Assembly (NCBI RefSeq): GCF_004321985.1
Contig: NZ_SCQN01000044.1
Coordinates: forward strand, 124,001-188,000
Direction: 5' to 3'
Length of the DNA: 64,000 bases
Source: Castellaniella sp.
GTDB lineage: Bacteria > Pseudomonadota > Gammaproteobacteria > Burkholderiales > Burkholderiaceae_B
This document shows positions 56,784 through 64,000 of this stretch, one piece after another. The position numbers and the translations under genes are program-made. The notes under the pieces were generated by a model that was not told the origin of the DNA, did not search any database, and worked only from the letters and a program-made list of their open reading frames with translations. Within the stretch, counting starts at the first letter, position 1. Every line of letters starts with the position of its first letter.

Positions 56784-57557
56784 ATGAGTAAAAAACAACG
56801 ACTTTCACCCGCCGCGCGCAAATTGGCCATGCTGATTGCGATCGCGGCCATCCTTTTGTTCTGGCAGTTTGCAGCCTGGACGCTTCCAGACTTCCTGATG
56901 CCTGGAGTTCCCAAGGTGCTGGCGCGGATCTGGCACGATATTCAGACGACGCAGTTTCGTAGCATCCTGGCCGGTAGCATGGGCCGGTTGGGTGTGGGCT
57001 ATGGGTTTGCACTGCTGTTCGGGATTGGGTTTGGTCTGGCGGGAGGGCTGCTGACGTTCTTCCGCGAGATCCTGAAATCGGCCATCATCGTCCTGCAGTC
57101 GATTCCGTCCATCGCCTGGGTCCCTCTGTTCCTCATCCTGATGGGGTTCGGAAACCTCCCCATCATTGTCGTCATTGCGCTGGCCGCTTTCTTCCCGGCG
57201 GCATTGTCCGTCATGAATGCGACCGAAAGTGTGCTGCAGACTCATGTGTCTGCGGCGCGGGTAATGGGTGCCGGCCCCTGGGACATGCTGCGGCGGGTAT
57301 ACCTGCCAGCCGTGATGCCAGAGCTGATTACAGGCGCGCAGCTGGCGTTCGGGAATGCCTGGCGAGCGCTGATTTCGGCTGAAATGCTGATCGGCTTCGG
57401 TCAGGGGTTGGGGCGGTCGCTGGCCTACGCTGGCGAGACCGCCGACATGATAGGGGTGATGGCGGACATTCTGACGATTGCCATCCTGGCCACCCTGATC
57501 GATCAGGTCTTGCTTGAAAACATCAAGCGCAAGGTGCTGCGCTACCAATATGTCTGA
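56784..57557 (+). CDS. ABC transporter permease, NitT/TauT type (second system)
   Basis: A 257-residue permease with six membrane segments and the coupling loop SAARVMGAGPWDMLRRVYLPAVMP near residues 157-180 (EAA-like). ATG 56784 (MSKKQRL) is preferred to one three codons earlier. Its last codons overlap the start of the next gene by eight bases. Confidence 0.89.
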   Translation: MSKKQRLSPAARKLAMLIAIAAILLFWQFAAWTLPDFLMPGVPKVLARIWHDIQTTQFRSILAGSMGRLGVGYGFALLFGIGFGLAGGLLTFFREILKSAIIVLQSIPSIAWVPLFLILMGFGNLPIIVVIALAAFFPAALSVMNATESVLQTHVSAARVMGAGPWDMLRRVYLPAVMPELITGAQLAFGNAWRALISAEMLIGFGQGLGRSLAYAGETADMIGVMADILTIAILATLIDQVLLENIKRKVLRYQYV

Positions 57558-58335
57558 TTCATGCCGCGGCGTGGCAGTCGCGATTTGCGCAGGTCTGTGG
57601 TGGGGATTGGCAGGGGTTCCCGTCCAGGCCGCCCCTGGGCATGGGCATGGGCATGGGATGCGGATCGGAATCGCTCGAGTCCCGCCGGCTCCGGCCCCTG
57701 GCGCCAAGGTCCGTACGCCTGTCCAGCTGGAGGCGCTGCTGATCCGGGCCACCGGTGGTGTACAGCCACAATCGGTGGTGGCCGAACAAGCGGTCGGCCG
57801 GATTCATCAAGGGACACTGGATGTCTGGGTGGGGGCGCTGTCGCCGCATGCTGCATTGCCCGAAGGGGTTCAGCGTGTGGCGTTGGCCTGGTCCGCCAGC
57901 CCCATGGCCATCATGCGGTCCGACACGGCCATCCGTCGCTGGGAGGACCTGAAGGACCATACCGTCTGCCTGGCGGCTGACGGCCGCTATCGCGGTGAGC
58001 TGGCCGCCCGCTATGACGCGATCGAGCGGATTTATCCTTCAGCGACGGATGCGCTGCTGGCGCTCCGCACCGGTCAGTGCGATGCCACGGTGCAGGACGA
58101 GAGCTTATTGCGAGAGCTGCTGAAATTCCCGGAGTGGCACAAGTTTTCGGCGGTTCTTGAGCCCTACCGGCATCAGGACCTGGTCCGCCTGACGCGGCGT
58201 GATCTCCCCACCGAACAACGCGCCTTGCTGAGCCGCCAGACGGGCCCCGCGACGCTGCAGGCTGCGGCCAGTAAACAGGCCCGCGACATTGCCTTCGAGG
58301 TTTATCTGGACCAGGCGGTTCCGGACTGCCACTAG
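57550..58335 (+). CDS. Secreted solute-binding-like protein with His-Gly N terminus
   Basis: A 261-residue protein with a signal peptide (about 1-30, ending VPVQA) and a short type II binding-protein-like body: [26 protein letters not shown] and [19 protein letters not shown] resemble family 3 solute-binding proteins. The mature N terminus is [13 protein letters not shown], coded by three tandem GGGCAT units (57637-57654), a possible metal-binding tag. It is the fourth gene of the importer operon, overlapping the permease. It may be an accessory sensor or second binding protein; function unknown. Its stop overlaps infA by four bases. Confidence 0.7.
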   Translation: MSDSCRGVAVAICAGLWWGLAGVPVQAAPGHGHGHGMRIGIARVPPAPAPGAKVRTPVQLEALLIRATGGVQPQSVVAEQAVGRIHQGTLDVWVGALSPHAALPEGVQRVALAWSASPMAIMRSDTAIRRWEDLKDHTVCLAADGRYRGELAARYDAIERIYPSATDALLALRTGQCDATVQDESLLRELLKFPEWHKFSAVLEPYRHQDLVRLTRRDLPTEQRALLSRQTGPATLQAAASKQARDIAFEVYLDQAVPDCH

Positions 58336-58595
58336 TGGCGGCGGTTCGTCGGGCTCGCACCAGCCGGGGGACGGCCGTTCAGATGGCGGAAGGTGATGCG
58401 GCCCTTGGTCAGGTCGTACGGGGACATTTCCAGAGTGACCTGGTCGCCGGCCAGGATGCGGATATGGTGCTTGCGCATCTTGCCGCCGGTATAGGCGATA
58501 ACCGGGTGCCCATTGTCCAGCGTCACGCGAAAGCGCGAGTCAGGCAGCACTTCGGTGACGGACCCATGCATTTCGAGTAGTTCTTCTTTGGCCAT
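58332..58595 (-). CDS. infA: Translation initiation factor IF-1, long variant
   Basis: An 87-residue IF-1: an S1-type OB fold that fills the ribosomal A site during initiation. [38 protein letters not shown] and [12 protein letters not shown] match IF-1; the C terminus carries about 15 extra residues ([17 protein letters not shown]) beyond the 72 of E. coli IF-1. Betaproteobacteria often have a second, longer infA away from the ribosomal operon, and this is likely that copy. ATG 58593-58595 (MAKEEL) is chosen over one five codons upstream. Confidence 0.92.
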   Translation of the reverse strand: MAKEELLEMHGSVTEVLPDSRFRVTLDNGHPVIAYTGGKMRKHHIRILAGDQVTLEMSPYDLTKGRITFRHLNGRPPAGASPTNRRH

Positions 58596-58741
58596 TTTTA
58601 CTCCATTCAATCAAACAGGGTCAGCGGGCATGCACGCATTGTGACCTGCACTGATGTGCATCGCGCGAGATCAACCGAAAATCAGGTAGGGCGGATGCCC
58701 CGGAAGACAGAGCTCAGGCAAGGAACCTGGGTCTGCGTTGG

Positions 58742-58759
58742 CTGGCCCGACGGGGCCAG
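58742..58759. other. Hairpin in the infA-eamA intergenic region
   Basis: CTGGCCC (58742-58748), loop GACG, GGGCCAG (58753-58759). The 295-base gap 58596-58890 also holds an AT-rich stretch with GTCA ... GTCA ... TGAC spacing (58810-58834), possibly an operator for the exporter genes; no gene is seen in it. Confidence 0.35.
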
Positions 58760-58890
58760 ATCTGAAAACCGCTGACTGACAATCGTTTCCATGGTAACCG
58801 GTGGGGTCATATTATGTCAATAATTCTGACGATTTGGGGGCTGGTCCATCCGGTTTAGAATGCGCTCTGATCACTGGAGCGTAACCTTTC

Positions 58891-59799
58891 ATGAACAACC
58901 GGTTGACCGCCGGCACGGTGGTGCTGCTGCTCATCCCACCCCTGATGTGGGCCGGCAACGCCGTCATCGGGCGTGCCGTGGCCAGCCTGGTGTCGCCGCT
59001 GACCCTGAATTTCCTGCGCTGGATGGTTGCGTTGTTGTTGCTGCTGCCCCTGGGTTGGCGGGTGCTGCGGCCTGACAGCGTCATATGGCGTGAGTGGCGT
59101 CGGTACGCCCTGCTGGGCCTGCTGGGGGTCGGTCTGTATAACTCACTGCAGTATCTCGCGCTGCATACCTCCACGGCCGTAAATGTCACACTGGTTGCCG
59201 CCAGCATGCCGATCTGGATGCTGCTGGTCGGGCGCGTCTTTTATGGGGCTGGCATCAATGCAATGCAGATCGTGGGAGCCGTTCTTTCGCTGGTCGGTGT
59301 CGTAGTGGTTTTATCACAGGGGCGTTGGGTGCAGCTGCTGGCCCTGCATTTCGTCTTTGGTGACCTGCTCATGGTCGTGGCCACCATCCTTTGGGCGTTT
59401 TACAGCTGGCAGCTGACCCGGATCTCCGCAGAGGCTGCGTCAAGCATGCCGTGGGCCGATTTTCTCTTGGCCCAGATCGTGTACGGTGTCGGCTGGTCGG
59501 GGCTGCTTTCGGCACTGGAGTGGGGCGTCGGTGAACCGGTGATCGTCTGGGACTGGCCGATCGCGTTGGCCATTCTTTTCGTGGCTGTCGGGCCTGCCGT
59601 ACTGGCTTACCGGTGCTGGGGGGTGGGGGTGCGGCGGGTAGGGCCAACAGTTGCGGGGTTCTTCTTCAATCTCACGCCGCTGTTTGCGGCCCTGCTGTCC
59701 CAGGGTCTTCTGAACGAAAGCCCGCATGAATACCATGTGCTGGCGTTTGCACTCATTCTGGGTGGCATCGTGCTGGCCTCGCGTCCAGGGCGGGTATGA
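58891..59799 (+). CDS. EamA-family (DMT) transporter, first copy
   Basis: A 302-residue drug/metabolite-transporter superfamily protein with ten hydrophobic segments in two EamA repeats (IPPLMWAGNAVIGRAV and LNFLRWMVALLLLLPL in the first; FGDLLMVVATILWAFYSWQL and VGPTVAGFFFNLTPLFAALL in the second). Substrate not predictable; family members export amino acids and other metabolites. Overlaps the second EamA gene by four bases, so the two are likely cotranslated. Confidence 0.87.
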   Translation: MNNRLTAGTVVLLLIPPLMWAGNAVIGRAVASLVSPLTLNFLRWMVALLLLLPLGWRVLRPDSVIWREWRRYALLGLLGVGLYNSLQYLALHTSTAVNVTLVAASMPIWMLLVGRVFYGAGINAMQIVGAVLSLVGVVVVLSQGRWVQLLALHFVFGDLLMVVATILWAFYSWQLTRISAEAASSMPWADFLLAQIVYGVGWSGLLSALEWGVGEPVIVWDWPIALAILFVAVGPAVLAYRCWGVGVRRVGPTVAGFFFNLTPLFAALLSQGLLNESPHEYHVLAFALILGGIVLASRPGRV

Positions 59800-60722
59800 A
59801 GACAACAGGATTTCGAGGATCAGGCCTCGCCGGGCTGATACCTTACGGATACCTGGCCAGCGCCATGTTCGTGGTCGGGATCTACGTGGCCTTGAGCAAG
59901 CCGCTGGCGGCGGCGTTTCCCGTGTTTCTGCTCGGGTGGCTGCGGTTCGGCATTGCCGGCGTGGTGACGTTGCGCTGGCTGCGCAAGCCGTCAGCCGAAC
60001 CCAGGCTGGGCTGGCGTCTGAAGGGGTTGCTCTTCCTGAGCTCCTTCATCGGCAGCTTCCTTTTCACGATCTGCATGGTGCTGGGCGTCAGCCGTAGTGG
60101 CGCCGTAGCGGCCGGCGTCATCCTGTCGGCCATCCCGGCCTCCGTGGCCATCCTCAGCCGGATTGTCTTGCACGAGGTGATCCGCCCCCGAGTCATCGCC
60201 GCCATTGTCTGTGGCGTTGCGGGGATCGCGCTGCTTGCACTGGCGCAGCCCTCGACGGATGCCCAGGGTCCCCAAGGAGACTGGATCGGCTACCTGTTGC
60301 TGAGCGCCACCGTCATGTGTGAAGCATGCTATGTGGTGATCGGAAAGCAGTTGACTGCCGTTCTGTCGTCCAAGCGCATCAGTGCGCTAGTCAATCTGTG
60401 GGGTTTCGTCCTGATGATGCCGGCGGGTGCCTGGATCGCCTGGAGTTTCGACTTCAGCGCAGTGGCGCTCTCGAGCTGGCTGTTGCTGCTGTTCTACGCC
60501 ATGGCGGCCAGTGTCTGGACCGTCTGGCTATGGATGACAGGACTGCGCAGCGTCCCTGCCTCGCAGGCTGGCGTATTCACCGTCATGCTCCCGGTTGGCT
60601 CGGCCAGTATCGGCGTGATGGCGTTGGGTGAGCCCTTCGGTTACCAGCATGCCCTGGCCTTCACACTGGCGCTTATCGGCCTGCTGTTGGCAGCATGGCC
60701 GTCGCAGCGTGTTCGATCATGA
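59796..60722 (+). CDS. EamA-family (DMT) transporter, second copy
   Basis: A 308-residue DMT protein with ten predicted helices and two EamA repeats (YGYLASAMFVVGIYVALSKP; GYLLLSATVMCEACYVVIGKQ). Clearly a paralogue class member but divergent from the first copy. The last 50 bases run over the 3' end of recJ on the other strand. Substrate unknown; a heteromeric exporter with the first copy is possible. Confidence 0.86.
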   Translation: MKTTGFRGSGLAGLIPYGYLASAMFVVGIYVALSKPLAAAFPVFLLGWLRFGIAGVVTLRWLRKPSAEPRLGWRLKGLLFLSSFIGSFLFTICMVLGVSRSGAVAAGVILSAIPASVAILSRIVLHEVIRPRVIAAIVCGVAGIALLALAQPSTDAQGPQGDWIGYLLLSATVMCEACYVVIGKQLTAVLSSKRISALVNLWGFVLMMPAGAWIAWSFDFSAVALSSWLLLLFYAMAASVWTVWLWMTGLRSVPASQAGVFTVMLPVGSASIGVMALGEPFGYQHALAFTLALIGLLLAAWPSQRVRS

Positions 60723-62430
60723 GTTGCACCGTGGTCCGGCCACCCCATGTGTTGCGTTCCAGGCGGTAGACCGCCTCGATGGTTTCAGGCAGCGGTTCGG
60801 CGTGGTTGAACCAGATGGCATCCATCCGCAGCCCGTCGCGCTCCAGGAACAATTTCAAGTGGCGATCCTTCAGCAGCCGCTGGTGCACGACCCGGAAGGT
60901 GTCCCGAAACGATGGCATCGGGAAACCTGCGCCCCAGATCTGCCCGTGCAGGAGTTCGGCCGTTTCGGCCGTCAGATAGTCTGGCTCCAGCGAGCCGTCG
61001 GTCAGGATGGTCTGGTCGAATCCCTGGCAGCCGCTCAGCGTGCAGACGGCTTCATCGAAATGGCGTGAGAAGTCCTCGAAGGCCGCTGCGTGCAGGGTCA
61101 GGCCGGCCGCCATCGCGTGCCCGCCGAACTGCAGGATGGCGCCTGGCAGGCGCTTGCTGACCAGATCCAAGGCGTCGCGCAGATGCACATCAGGAATGGA
61201 GCGCCCGGAGCCGCGCAGGGTGTCGTGCGCATCGGGCGCAAAGGCGATGGCCGGCCGCCAATAGGTTTCTTTCAGCCGCGAGGCAACCAGGCCGATGATG
61301 CCCTGATGCCAGCCTGCCTGCCAGACGCAGACGCTTGCGGCCCGGGTCGGCGGCTGAGCGTCCAGTTGGGCCAGCGCTTCGTCGCGCATGGTCGATTCCC
61401 GTTCGCGGCGTTCGCGGTTGATGGCATCCAATGATTGGGCCAGCGACCGGGCCCGCTCTGGGTTGTCTTCCAACAGGCAGTGAATGCCCAGGCTCATGTC
61501 GGCCATGCGCCCGGCGGCATTGATGCGTGGCCCCAGTGCGAAACCCAGGTCGCTGGTCGTGGCCTCGTGCGCATCCCGGTCCGCGACCTGGAAGAGAGCG
61601 GCAATGCCAGGCTGCATCCGACCCTGGCGGATGCGCCGCAGACCCTGGGTCACCAGCAGCCGGTTGTTGGCATCCAATCGCACCACATCCGCGACGGTTC
61701 CCAGGGCGACCAAATCGGCATAACGGTCTAGTCTTGGGCCCTGCCGGTCCGGGAATGCGCCACGCGCTCTCAGGACCGCCCGTACCGCCAACAATACGTA
61801 GAAGATCACGCCCACACCCGCCAAGTGTTTGGAGGGGAAGCTGCACCCCGCCTGGTTGGGGTTGACGATAGCCAAGGCCTGCGGCAGCGCGGCACCGGGC
61901 AGGTGGTGGTCGGTCACGATCACCTCCATGCCTGCTGCATGCGCTGCGGCCACGCCCTCGATGCTGGCAATGCCGTTGTCCACCGTGATGAGCAGGTCAG
62001 GTTTGCCGGCGGGGTGTCGTAGGGCGAGGTCCACCACGGCCGGTGAGAGCCCATAGCCCGTCTCGAATCGATTGGGGACCAGGAAATCGACCTGGGCGCC
62101 CATATCGCGCAGTCCCCGCACCGCCACTGCACAAGCGGTCGCGCCATCGCAGTCGTAGTCCGCGACGATCATCAGCCGCTTGCGGGCGGTAATCGCATCG
62201 GCCAGCAGTTCCGCGGCCAGGTCGACGTGACTCAGGCGCTTCGGCGGTATCAGCCCTTCCCATTCGGTGGATGCCGGTTGACTGACGCCGCGCGCCGCCC
62301 AGAGCCTGGCCAGTAGCGGATGGATACCCGCGCCGATCAGCTCTGATGTCCGCTCAGGGTGCGGCTCGCGTGAGTGGATTAGCGGCTGCACCACCAGCGT
62401 CTCCAGTCGCGGGATTTCAGCCGCATCCAC
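60673..62430 (-). CDS. recJ: RecJ, single-stranded-DNA-specific 5'-3' exonuclease
   Basis: About 585 residues from the GTG at 62428-62430, close to E. coli RecJ (577). DHH phosphoesterase motifs: VADYDCDGATACAVA (I), ITVDNGIAS (II), VTDHHLPG (III, DHH), GTVADVV, then the DHHA1 part with GPRINAAGRM and RGSGRSIP ... FGGHAMAAGLTL. The true start is uncertain: the frame stays open upstream through a G8 run into the RpfE-type gene, and no ATG with a ribosome site is visible. HPLLARLWAARGV, near residue 40, is the first conserved RecJ block. Role: recombinational and mismatch repair. Confidence 0.9.
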   Translation of the reverse strand: MDAAEIPRLETLVVQPLIHSREPHPERTSELIGAGIHPLLARLWAARGVSQPASTEWEGLIPPKRLSHVDLAAELLADAITARKRLMIVADYDCDGATACAVAVRGLRDMGAQVDFLVPNRFETGYGLSPAVVDLALRHPAGKPDLLITVDNGIASIEGVAAAHAAGMEVIVTDHHLPGAALPQALAIVNPNQAGCSFPSKHLAGVGVIFYVLLAVRAVLRARGAFPDRQGPRLDRYADLVALGTVADVVRLDANNRLLVTQGLRRIRQGRMQPGIAALFQVADRDAHEATTSDLGFALGPRINAAGRMADMSLGIHCLLEDNPERARSLAQSLDAINRERRERESTMRDEALAQLDAQPPTRAASVCVWQAGWHQGIIGLVASRLKETYWRPAIAFAPDAHDTLRGSGRSIPDVHLRDALDLVSKRLPGAILQFGGHAMAAGLTLHAAAFEDFSRHFDEAVCTLSGCQGFDQTILTDGSLEPDYLTAETAELLHGQIWGAGFPMPSFRDTFRVVHQRLLKDRHLKLFLERDGLRMDAIWFNHAEPLPETIEAVYRLERNTWGGRTTVQLMIEHAATAMLPTAGR

Positions 62431-63291
62431 CAATGGGGCGGAACGGTCAGGGTGATGAATCGGTCGCGGCTCGTGAGCACCAGCGTGGGAGCGGTCTTTG
62501 CCAGGGGTGCGAAGCAATCTTGCTCCAGCTGGTCCAGCGCCTGGATCCATCCCCCCCCAGTCCTGGCGGGTTGCCGCATCCAGCAGCGCCGGCTCAATGA
62601 CGGTGTCAGGCGGCAGAGGTTGCGTCAGCTGGTTGATGCGTGCGCCGCCATACAGCCAGAGGCTGTTGATGGGTACCAGGCCAGCTTGGGTGCGCTCCAG
62701 GTTGACCGGGTGCTCGAACCAAGCCATCTGCAGCGTGTTGATCAGGCGCCGCCAGGGCCGTGCGATGGTGTCTCGCGGCCACCAGTCGTTGACGGCACTC
62801 ACCGCTACCAGTGCGGGGCTGGCGCAGGCGAGTCCAGTCAGCTCTGGTGAACGGACCCGCCAGGAAGTAGCAGAGTCGCGGTCGAGTTCAATCCCGCTTC
62901 CGGTCGTGAGTTCGCGGGCACTGGCGAGCAGTGCTGCCGCATGTGCTTCAGTAATGGATAGCTGCTCGGCCGGCAGCAGTGCAGCGCCATCGCGCGAAGG
63001 CGCCATGTGAATGAGTTCAGCGAGCCAGACCGGCTGATCGTCCGGTGCCTGCGTGCGCAGCGGTCCCAGACCTGCGCTAATATGCTCGCCTTGTGCAGGC
63101 TGAAAGCCGCGAGCCTGCAGCAGCCAGTGTTCCAGCGGTGTACACCAGGTGTCCGCCGCTGCGCTGGGCGTGACTTTTGCTGTTGCGTACAGGAACCACC
63201 AGGCTAGTGTGGGCGCATGTTGCGTCAGGTGGGGTGCCAGTTCGGCGGCAACCTCGGGATCGGGCAGAGCCCCTGGCAGTACGATGTGCAT
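62379..63291 (-). pseudogene. RpfE-type regulatory protein gene, interrupted by a one-base shift at a G8 run
   Basis: The first 245 residues (MHIVLPGALPDPEVAAELAP ... LVPINSLWLYGGARINQL) match the RpfE-type proteins encoded before recJ in Burkholderiales and Xanthomonas; PINSLWL is the hallmark. At 62551-62558 the coding strand has eight G. In the zero frame the protein loses homology and runs on into recJ. Removing one G restores about 58 further residues (GGWIQALDQLEQDCFAPL ... RWWCSR) and a stop at 62379-62381, for 303 residues overlapping the recJ start. So the gene is frameshifted, phase-variable, or carries a homopolymer sequencing error. Confidence 0.75.
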
Positions 63292-63332
63292 GGCGGAATT
63301 GTAGAGTCATTCGGACGGGGCGATAAATTGAC

Positions 63333-64000
63333 ATGAGTTACGAGTGGTGGATTGGAGCCCGTTACGCGGGACTCGCGCATATCGGCCGGGGTGGGCGCCG
63401 CGGTGACCGCTTCGTGTCGTTCGTGGCGGCGAGTTCCATGGCTGGCATTGCGTTGGGGGTCGCTGCGCTCATCATCGTGTTGTCAGTCATGAATGGCTTC
63501 CAGACACAGGTTCGCGATCGCATGTTGTCGGTGCTGCCGCACATCGAGGTTTATGTGCCAGGGGCTGATCATGAGCAGGTGCTGGCCCACTGGCAAGATT
63601 TGGCGCGGGATGCGCGTCGCGATCCAGAAGTGCGCGGGGCTGCGCCATTCGTCGCGGCACAGGGGATGCTGGCGCGCGGTCAGGGCCTGAGTGGCGTGCA
63701 GGTGCGTGGTATCGACCCTTCGGTGGAGCCGCATGTTTCCGATCTCGCGGGACAGATGCAGTCGGGTGGGCTGGATAGCCTGGTTCCAGGCTCATTTCAC
63801 ATGATCGTGGGTAGCCAGATCGCCCAGTCGCTGGGTCTGACAGTCGGCGATACGGTGCTGTTGCTCGCACCCCAGGGGTCGATTTCACCGGCGGGCTTTG
63901 CACCGCGCATGCGCCAGTTCACGGTGACCGGAATCTTTTCAACCGGTTATTACGAATATGACGCCTCGCTCGTGTTCGTGGACGACGAAGACGCGGCGCG
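63333..64000 (+). CDS. lolC: LolC/LolE-type lipoprotein-releasing permease, N-terminal part (cut by window edge)
   Basis: The first 222 codons of an inner-membrane LolCDE subunit that extracts outer-membrane lipoproteins. YEWWIGARYAGLAHIG and RFVSFVAASSMAGIALGVAA-LIIVLSVMNGFQ (first membrane helix, about residues 33-52) are the family start, followed by the periplasmic MacB-like domain (IVGSQIAQSLGLTVGDTVLLLAP). The gene continues beyond the window. Divergent from the RpfE-type gene with about 40 bases between starts. Confidence 0.92.
   Translation, partial: MSYEWWIGARYAGLAHIGRGGRRGDRFVSFVAASSMAGIALGVAALIIVLSVMNGFQTQVRDRMLSVLPHIEVYVPGADHEQVLAHWQDLARDARRDPEVRGAAPFVAAQGMLARGQGLSGVQVRGIDPSVEPHVSDLAGQMQSGGLDSLVPGSFHMIVGSQIAQSLGLTVGDTVLLLAPQGSISPAGFAPRMRQFTVTGIFSTGYYEYDASLVFVDDEDAA

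Noticed and set aside
57637..57654. GGGCAT repeat as a phase-variation switch.
   Set aside because: The unit is six bases, so copy changes keep the frame; it can vary length but not turn the gene off.
1..64000. Mobile elements, prophage, integrons, CRISPR arrays and rRNA operons.
   Set aside because: No transposase, integrase, phage structural gene, terminal inverted repeats, regularly spaced direct repeats or rRNA-like sequence was seen. The tRNA-Leu has no integrase or repeated att copy beside it.

Overview
The window is 64 kb of high-GC bacterial chromosome that reads as a betaproteobacterium of the order Burkholderiales, most likely family Alcaligenaceae (Bordetella/Castellaniella-like). 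The reasons are the gene content and order (cspA-clpS-clpA; tRNA-Leu-tig-clpP-clpX-lon; ribF-ileS-lspA-coaBC-dut; an RpfE-type gene before recJ; a second long IF-1) and the protein sequences. That placement is inference; no rRNA or other species marker is present. Coding density is very high, many genes overlap by 1-4 bases, and I see no insertion sequence, phage, integrase or CRISPR array.

Layout. 0-7 kb: edge of a DUF192 gene, cspA, the clpS-clpA protease pair, and the pqiABC lipid-transport operon. 7-16 kb: trifunctional putA, facing a five-gene LIV-type amino-acid ABC operon (livF-G-M-H and its binding protein). Both have CAACCCG/GGGTTAACC elements upstream, which suggests a shared PutA regulon and a proline role for the transporter. 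16-22 kb: reverse-strand operon ribF-ileS-lspA-coaBC-dut. 22-27.7 kb: forward operon purN, an RsmB/NOP methyltransferase, a fatty-acid desaturase and uvrD. 27.7-32.4 kb: reverse five-gene unit with a NitT/TauT-type ABC importer, an acyl-CoA-dehydrogenase-like flavoprotein and an AhpD-like protein. 32.6-35.4 kb: ABC-F ATPase and prmB. 35.7-41.8 kb: tRNA-Leu(UAG), tig, clpP, clpX and lon, the last behind a sigma-32-like promoter. 41.9-46.6 kb: lexA with an SOS box, an aminotransferase, uvrB and a low-molecular-weight tyrosine phosphatase. 46.7-49.3 kb: iscR-iscS-iscU-iscA. 49.4-52 kb: lysS and prfB, the latter with a programmed +1 frameshift. 52.2-60.7 kb: an accessory block (ClC channel, hemerythrin-like protein, second NitT/TauT importer with an extra binding protein, IF-1, two EamA exporters) that separates recJ from prfB-lysS. 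60.7-64 kb: recJ, a frameshifted RpfE-type gene, and the start of lolC.

The most unusual item is the isc operon. Its IscU keeps the scaffold fold signature and the LPPVK chaperone motif but contains no cysteine: all three cluster ligands are replaced and the conserved Asp is Glu. The IscR of the same operon has a five-residue insertion in its cluster-ligand loop, and hscB-hscA-fdx are absent, while IscS and IscA keep their key residues. Other leads are the PutA-liv regulatory link, a G8 run that fuses the RpfE-type frame to recJ, and terminator-like hairpins in the lon and prmB leaders.
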